Assembly: GCA_900074885.1 (NCBI GenBank)
Contig: FJUW01000008.1
Span: forward strand, 445,561 to 509,560
DNA from: Rhynchosporium graminicola
Lineage: Eukaryota; Ascomycota; Leotiomycetes; Helotiales; Ploettnerulaceae
DNA length: 64,000 nucleotides
Direction: 5' to 3'
This document shows positions 58,378 through 64,000 of the stretch, piece by piece. A model generated the notes under the pieces. The model saw nothing but the letters and a program-made list of their open reading frames with translations, had not been told where the DNA came from and made no database searches. Position numbers and translations under genes: made by a program. The stretch's first letter is position 1. Each line of letters begins with the position of its first letter.

Positions 58378-60075
58378 ATGAAGCCCCTGCCGCTCACCGA
58401 TGCTGTACCGCTGTGTGGAGCAAAGACAACTTTTTCGGAACTAGACAATGAAACTGTCATCATGACCTTTGATTATGTGAGTTACTTGAATAACAAGCAA
58501 AGTGTATGCTGACCGTCTCGCAACTGCGTAACCTTGAAGCAGTAACGTGACAGTCTATTCGACTGTCCGACGTCACGACTATGAAGCTGTATCAGCCGCA
58601 GGAATGTCGCCTCGTGTCTCGGAATTGACAATGGAATCTAGTTATTTGTGTGTATTCAAAAGTTGGACTGTGGCTACGACACATTTCGCCACAGGCCTGG
58701 CAGCGATGATGGTACGTACCAGAAAGTGTTGGCTAATATCCGCATCTATGAAGGAGAATCAAGATGCATGTTAGGTTTCCTCGCGATAGCGATTCCACAA
58801 TCGATCATGAGGGTACGATCCAGATACTATCAGAGTGCTAGAGGCTTCAATAGATAGAGCAATGTATACCTTATATATTGACTCGGACTCTAGAGGCATG
58901 AGAAGACATCATTTCCTTATACTGTCGGAGTATCACGCAACAAAAGGAAAGTCACGAGCGTGACAAAATTTCCAGCTGTTTTGTATGATGCTCTACTCAA
59001 GTAGCCAAGTATTGAAATTTGCATTATTGCGCCACGCCTAGATGTGACTAAGCCGTGTAAGACTGAAGTCCCTGCATAAAGTATGAGGATGCTTACCTGT
59101 GAGGCGGGCTTGAGATTTCTCGATCACGACTGACTTTCAAGCAGCTGCCAATCTGGATTATCCTGAAGGTTTCTGTATTTCTGTCGCGCCGGATGTCCAA
59201 CTCAATATGAAAGATACCAATCTCCAATCCATTTTTGTTGCTTCACGTGACGTCAAGCTCTTGTCTGTCAGATCTCTAGATGGCTATGGGTTTGAATTTT
59301 CGGAGAGCAGACTGCCAGCTTTCGATGAATTCCAGATTCGGAAACATATGTGTTCGCAATCGGAGGCCGATACAGCAGCGATCTGGGTACTTCTCCAAGC
59401 TTGAGTCACTACTCTTGTATATGAAGAAGAAGTTTCGCTCCAAGAGGAGGAATCCTCGTCGTAGCCGGCGTCAACTTAGAAGATTCCAAGATTGAAGAAA
59501 CTAAAATGACTGCCATAACCCGTACGGTTGTCGTTACAGCTCAGTAGGTGTTGGTGGAAGTCTTTATTTCCAATTAATCGTTAGGGTCGTGACCACCAGG
59601 GGGGGGTGGGGGGTGGGTTAATTAGGTTCTAGGTCCTGGGGTAAGCGACCCCAACGATTATTATATGTTTCAGGACTCCCTCGATACATCTCGTGTCCCA
59701 AGAAATATCCGATACGGTAATAGATAACTTCTTGTTACATTAATATGGAGATAGGAATAAAAATACACACCGTGAGACCGACCAAGCTGTGGAAAAGCTT
59801 GTCCAATCTCTCTCTGCCCCAGAAATTTTGAAAGCGTTAGATACCTATTGCCAAAGCTTGTTAACTTCGCGGAGACGTACCTCTAGTTTCCGTCATGGAC
59901 GATTGGGGACCAAGCACGAGATGTCTGAGGCTGTTGTGTCGTTGACTCGTTATCAGCCTGAGAAAGATAACAGACAAACTACGCTTTACCTACACTGGCG
60001 AGAGCAAGGTTCTAGGATGTGGAGCAATGGAAACAGGTTGTTGTATGATGAGGATCCGAACATGTCCGAATAGAA
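58378..60075 (+). pseudogene. Possible decayed gene, family unknown
   Basis: Scattered plus-strand segments could be exons: MKPLPLTDAVPLCGAKTTF at 58378 ending before a GTGAGT donor at 58477; a segment near 58648-58800 (GYDTFRHRPGSDDG, IYEGESRCMLGFLAI); one at about 59150-59405 (LDYPEGFCISVAP, IFVASRDVKLLSVRS); and a 94-codon frame from 59789 (MEKLVQSLSAPEILKALDTY). I could not join them into one frame with acceptable splice sites. This is either a degraded gene or a chance run of open stretches. Confidence 0.22.
59598..59618 (+). other. G-rich tract, possible G-quadruplex
   Basis: Runs of nine, six and three G separated by single T. The long first run could supply two G-tracts, so an intramolecular quadruplex is possible. 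It is intergenic. Confidence 0.4.
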
Positions 60076-61382
60076 GTAAGAATGGTAAATAAGGGGGAAG
60101 GCTGGGAAGGGTCCAAAATGATGACGATCATAGGTACGGGAAGTACCTTAAGGCGAGGGCGAGGGCGAGGGTTCTCGCTCCACGGCCAAGATGTAGGTAC
60201 GCCAACCATTCCAGGAGCAGCTAGATTGATGATGTGCACGGATAGTAGCACTCCCGAAGAAAACCATACAGTATCTCCCTTCAGCTTTAAATGACTTACT
60301 TTGCCACAACCAGAATAGCAGGTATGTGACGCAACTCTAGCCCAACTCAATTGCTCAGCTCAGCTCAGCTCAGCTCAGCACAGCACAGCAATTCGAGAGT
60401 CAGGATGTCTCGGATCAATGACTTCACGGCATCTAGCGGTGCTTCTCAATGCTGTATTAGGAACGCTGTTAGTACAGCATTAGGAATGTTGGTTGTCAGT
60501 TCCACTCAATTATAGTTGTATCCTGCTGCCAACAGCAATACATCCAACCGGGTTGACAGGAGTCTCAGGCAGTGCTCTGGATCAGAACCTAACTGCTGTT
60601 GCGTAAAGTTGCTTTGTTTCTTACTTGCTGTATGACGGTATTGGATGAGCCAATTTGCTCGTACCTGACATTCGTAATTTCATAGCATCATCGACTTTTG
60701 TTATCAACGCTCGAGAAGTAGCCTCGGAAGATGCCTCATTAAGTTACCAAGTCACCAAGTCACCAAGTCATTATGTCCTAAAGTCCTAAAGTGCTGGAGT
60801 CTTTAAGCAGCAGAGCCGTCACCCTTCAGGTCAACTAGTGCGAGAAGCTCATATTTCGGGACCTCGTAGCGTGGGAAGAGCTACTACCCCTCCAGGGCCT
60901 CCCCTCATTACCCCTCCATCACTTCTTGCTAATCTAGGCTTCATCGAGACGGGTGACAACTAGTACAGGGTATAGCTCGAGGAGACACCCCCAATATTCC
61001 GGGTCTCTCACGAGCCGACAAAGAAGATGGATGGTATTGATTTTCTGCAGCTTTGTCACCACTCTTCGCTACCAAACCAGTTGGCGTTGGCGGGCGAGGA
61101 AATGTGACCATAACAAACCTACTTTAGTATTGTCTTTAAAGTTATCGAAAGTTCGGAGTTCTGGGCACCCGAAGCAGAGTGCTCCATTGGGCCAACCATG
61201 TGAATGATTAGGAGCTCTTCGCTCCTGCCTTGCGATGTAGTATAGTGTCATGTAGTGTAGTTAGTGTTCAGCGGCACTACGGGGTTCCGGAGAATGTATT
61301 TGCTCAGCTTACGGATGGCTTCCTGGATATCGGGGTCATGACGATCGAGGGTCTTTCTAGTTCGGTTCTGGAGGACAAAACA

Positions 61383-61389
61383 TATATAT
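61383..61389 (+). promoter_or_regulatory. TATA box of the ferritin-like protein gene
   Basis: TATATAT, 107 bp ahead of the start codon, followed by a CT/CA-rich leader, as is usual for strongly expressed fungal genes. Confidence 0.5.
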
Positions 61390-61489
61390 GGCCAGTCCTC
61401 AGTGGCAGGTGCGTCTTCATCTGCCCATCTCCAATCTCATCTTCCAATCCTCAGATCCGCAACCCCCAGCTCAACTAAAATCTCCCAAG

Positions 61490-62522
61490 ATGCGTTTCTC
61501 CACCGTCGCAGTTGCTTTGGCTGCTTTTGCCTCCAGTGTTTCTGCTGGGCCAATCATCAAGAGACAATCAGATAGCACCAGCACTGATATTGACGCTGTC
61601 ATTCTACAATATGCCTTGACTGTAAGAACCATCTCAAATTTCCACGCACAGTCAATTGACACTCAATAGCTTGAGCATCTCGAGAATGCATTCTACAAAA
61701 AGGCACTCAGCGAATGGAGCCAGCAGCAGTTCATCGATGCTGGCTTCTCTGCCAAGTTCTATGACGACCTGAAGTATGTCGCTCACGATGAGGAGGGTCA
61801 TGTCGTTTACCTCGAGGCTGGTCTTACCGCGGCTGGTGCCAAGCCAGTTCAGGCTTGCGAGTACAGCTTCCCAATGACCGACCCCGAAGAGTTCGTCGCA
61901 CTTGCTTCCGTCATCGAGGGTGTCGGAGTTTCTGCTTATCTGTAAGTACGAGCCATATCAAACACTTGGCTTTTACTAATCAATACCCAGTGGTGCTGCT
62001 CCTCTTGTCACTTCCAAGGCTTACTTGACCGCTGCCGGCGCTATCCTCGTCACCGAGGCTCTTCACCAATCTCAGCAGCGAAACGCTATTGGAGAGGTTC
62101 CTGCAGCCAACGTCTTCGGTACTCCATTGGGCTTCAATGCTGTCTACAGCATCGCTTCCGGCTTCATCAAGTCCTGCCCAGCCACCAACATGCCTCTTCC
62201 AGTCATGGCCTACCCAGCCTTAACCCTTCAATCTGGCCTCCCAACTGCTCAAGGCGCCAACATACAGCTTGAGACTTCCAATGCCACTGCCAGCGGGTCA
62301 TTTGCTACCTTTGTCAGCGGCATTAACGTCGCCGCCGTTGCACCCATGTCCAGCTCGGGCAATACTCACATGGTTGAGGTGCCAATGATGGTTGAAGGTC
62401 AGAGCTATGTTTTCATTACCAAGGACAACTCTGGAAACTTGACTGATTCCAACATCATTGCTGGCCCTGCCATCCTTGAAGTCACTCCCCTCTCACCAAC
62501 CTTCAACCTCACTATCACTTAA
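61490..62522 (+). CDS. Secreted ferritin-like protein, Rds1/stress-response type
   Basis: Exons 61490-61621, 61670-61941 and 61991-62522 (introns 48 and 49 bp) give 311 residues. A signal peptide MRFSTVAVALAAFASSVSA is followed by GPIIKR, so a Kex2-type cleavage after KR is likely. The mature part begins with the ferritin-like helical domain (ILQYALTLEHLENAFYKKAL...), which carries Glu and His residues in helix positions (LEHLE; HDEEGHVVYLEAG), then a VTEALHQSQQRNAI segment. The C-terminal third is Ser/Thr/Ala-rich with possible N-glycosylation sites (NAT, NLT). Related fungal proteins (Rds1, desiccation-related, PF13668-like) are induced by starvation or stress; their biochemistry is not settled. 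All junctions keep one frame. Extracellular or wall location is inferred from the signal peptide. Confidence 0.9.
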
Positions 62523-63029
62523 TGAAATGCGTCTAGCATGTACTTAGGGATACGAGTCTATGACCATAAGTTGATTGCGTTTGGGAATTCTTGATGACAA
62601 GCATCCTCGGCGTTTTGGTGGCATAGCTATCATGTGGATATACTCTTGTTACGAAGAAGTACATGACCAAATAATATAATTCTAATGACCAATAACGAGT
62701 TCTCACCTTGCATACCTTCTTACAGTAAACAGCATTGATGACTTCCTTTCTGATATTTCCCTAATCTCAATTCTCAGGTGCTTTGAACACTTATTCGCGT
62801 GAGGCTTCTTGTCTCCTATCAGTTGAGCGAATTTTACTGATAAATCTTCATCTTCTACTCGCAAGATTAGTCATCCAATATAGGTGAAGTTTGCGCATCG
62901 TCATCTCGAGATCCGTCCTTCCTCAATCATCAAGTCCTTCCTAGCCGAGCGGATCTAATAATGCTTCGAAAACAAGAATCCTGTCCCGTACTACAAGCTG
63001 CAATTTGCTAGCAGCCAACCTTTCCTCGA
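62523..63029. other. Convergent intergenic region
   Basis: About 500 bp between two convergent stop codons, TA-richer than the genes; 3' UTRs are expected here. No gene seen. Confidence 0.55.
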
Positions 63030-63704
63030 TCATCCCATCCTCTGTTTCCTCCTGACCCAAACCTCCTTCACTTCCTCTTTATCATCAGCGGTGCTTCTTC
63101 CGGAACCAGCCACAGGTCTAAGTTGTGTTTCCCAGATCTTCAGCCTATAATTCCCTCGATCTCCATTCCCGCGAACAAGGTCGAAAGACCAGTCGTGTTT
63201 TGGACACCGGATCCCAGCGCTAAGACGCACGCCAAAATCTTCGATGTCGAAGGGTGTACCTTTTGAGAGTGGGTATGAGGAATGGGGACAACTCTAGGAA
63301 ACCTCTATTAGATGCACAGCATATCATGTCTAACCATATCCAGGAGCGACTTCGTAGACACAGAATTGGGAAGAATCAATACTCACGTGATCAACAGCAT
63401 GAAAATCTGCTTGGTATTGGAAGACCACGACTTGATCTCTCAAATCCAAACTTGCAGGTGCGATTTCTTTTGAATCTGTGGCAGTTCCAGGATTCATGTC
63501 TAATCCAGTAGCGAGCGAACTGTCGTTATTAGGTACGTGAAATACTTTGCATCCCGGAGCTAGGATTTCTGAATCTTGGCAGGGAAGTGAGTTGGATAGC
63601 GGTGTTGTGCCGGATGCTGTGATGTTGGGAAAGGAGGTGCTGAGTCCCGCTAGGAACCATGTGTCACCACTGGGAGCTCGGCGGAAGGGGTTCAAGAATG
63701 ACAT
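63030..63704 (-). CDS. Rieske [2Fe-2S] domain protein
   Basis: Two exons on the minus strand, 63704-63387 and 63293-63030, separated by a 93-bp intron (GTGAGT..CTAG), give 193 residues. The splice joins FHAVDH to SCPHSSYPLSKG, which completes the iron-sulfur site: C108-P-H110 and C136-P-K-H139. The Cys/His pairs are 25 residues apart, longer than in most Rieske ferredoxins, with an intervening TPFDIEDFGV segment. Expected role: electron transfer to an oxygenase or oxidoreductase partner; no partner gene is seen in the window. It starts MSFLNPFRRAPSGDTWFLAG with no targeting sequence that I recognise, and ends in a basic VRRKQRMG tail. Without the intron the domain would be destroyed, so the model is well supported. 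Confidence 0.85.
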
Positions 63705-64000
63705 TGAGATGTGGTGGAAGGGAAGGGGTTGTTGAGAAAGGGTGTCACCAAGCGGATGAGGTTGTTCGGGCGCTTACATAATCTTGGAGTAATTTGCTTG
63801 AAGTAGGAAGATTTTTGACGGCATTTCTAGATACGATATTGTTTTCTGCTATACTTTTGACAGAATAAACCAAATACATAGGCTCAGTGTATCTGTGTTT
63901 TGGATGTCTTGTATTTTTTTTTGTGGAAATCACAGATACTGCAACCTGGAGGAGCCAAGAAATTCATCTGAAAGTTGGACCAGAATTCGCTGCTACGATC
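63705..64000. other. Upstream region of the Rieske gene
   Basis: About 300 bp to the window end with a T run near 63915. No gene recognised; promoter of the minus-strand Rieske gene is expected here. Confidence 0.5.

Larger units (their letters stand above)
57947..61382. other. Intergenic region with possible gene remnants
   Basis: 3.4 kb. Parts at 58378-58860, 59150-59405 and 59789-60075 look mildly coding (treated separately). Also present are a G-rich run at 59598-59618, an (AGCTC)n run at about 60355-60390 and a short CACCAAGT series at about 60745-60780. No intact gene was established. Confidence 0.4.

Overview
The window reads as nuclear DNA of a filamentous ascomycete (Pezizomycotina). 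The genes carry short 45-65 bp introns with GT..AG ends and CTAAC/CTAAT-like branch sites. The protein set is typically fungal: a CDC25-type RasGEF, an AspA/Cdc11 septin, a C2H2 plus fungal-specific transcription factor, an Rds1-like ferritin-fold secreted protein and an APC permease. The repeats bear the mark of repeat-induced point mutation (RIP). I cannot name the species; a leotiomycete is possible, but that is a guess.

Bases 1 to about 26,930 form a TA-rich heterochromatin-like block with no intact gene. CpA/TpG is almost absent and TpA is very frequent, while CpG survives. In the coding remnants TAA/TAG stand where Gln or Trp codons are expected. In order it holds: a chromovirus (Ty3/gypsy) 3' half; a Tad1-like LINE remnant; a hairpin-ended repeat; a copia fragment; a repeat cluster with inverted arms around a gag-like body; a full-length 7.76 kb chromovirus with two 261 bp LTRs (9085-16844); a 551 bp TIR element with TA target duplication (17011-17561); a full-length 6.14 kb copia element (17880-24018); a 3 x 110 bp tandem repeat; another chromovirus 3' end; and a copia C-terminal fragment. 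The elements are nested. A second copy of the gag-like sequence (8942-9084, 16845-17010, 17562-17879) was split by the chromovirus and by the TIR element, and the uninterrupted first copy on the minus strand (7598-8575) shows the empty sites.

At about 26.93 kb composition changes abruptly to ordinary euchromatin. Genes there are: RasGEF (minus, 28082-32004); an 11 kb gene-free, microsatellite-rich interval; a C2H2 transcription factor (plus, 43108-45851); a broken BTB/POZ gene (plus, 47435-49422); a nine-exon APC-type permease (plus, 50792-52802); the septin (minus, 53215-54846); a small AT-hook protein (plus, 57409-57946); a secreted ferritin-like protein (plus, 61490-62522); and a Rieske [2Fe-2S] protein (minus, 63030-63704). 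Exon structures were worked out by hand from splice signals and reading-frame continuity; each intact model gives one open frame.

The genes do not form an obvious pathway or biosynthetic cluster. RasGEF and septin both belong to growth and morphogenesis, but they are more than 20 kb apart. I found no clear new defence system or gene cluster. The most unusual material is the datable nest of elements, a hairpin-ended repeat family, the stop-free alternative intron inside the zinc-finger region of the transcription factor, the large regulatory-looking gene desert, and the uncharacterised AT-hook protein.
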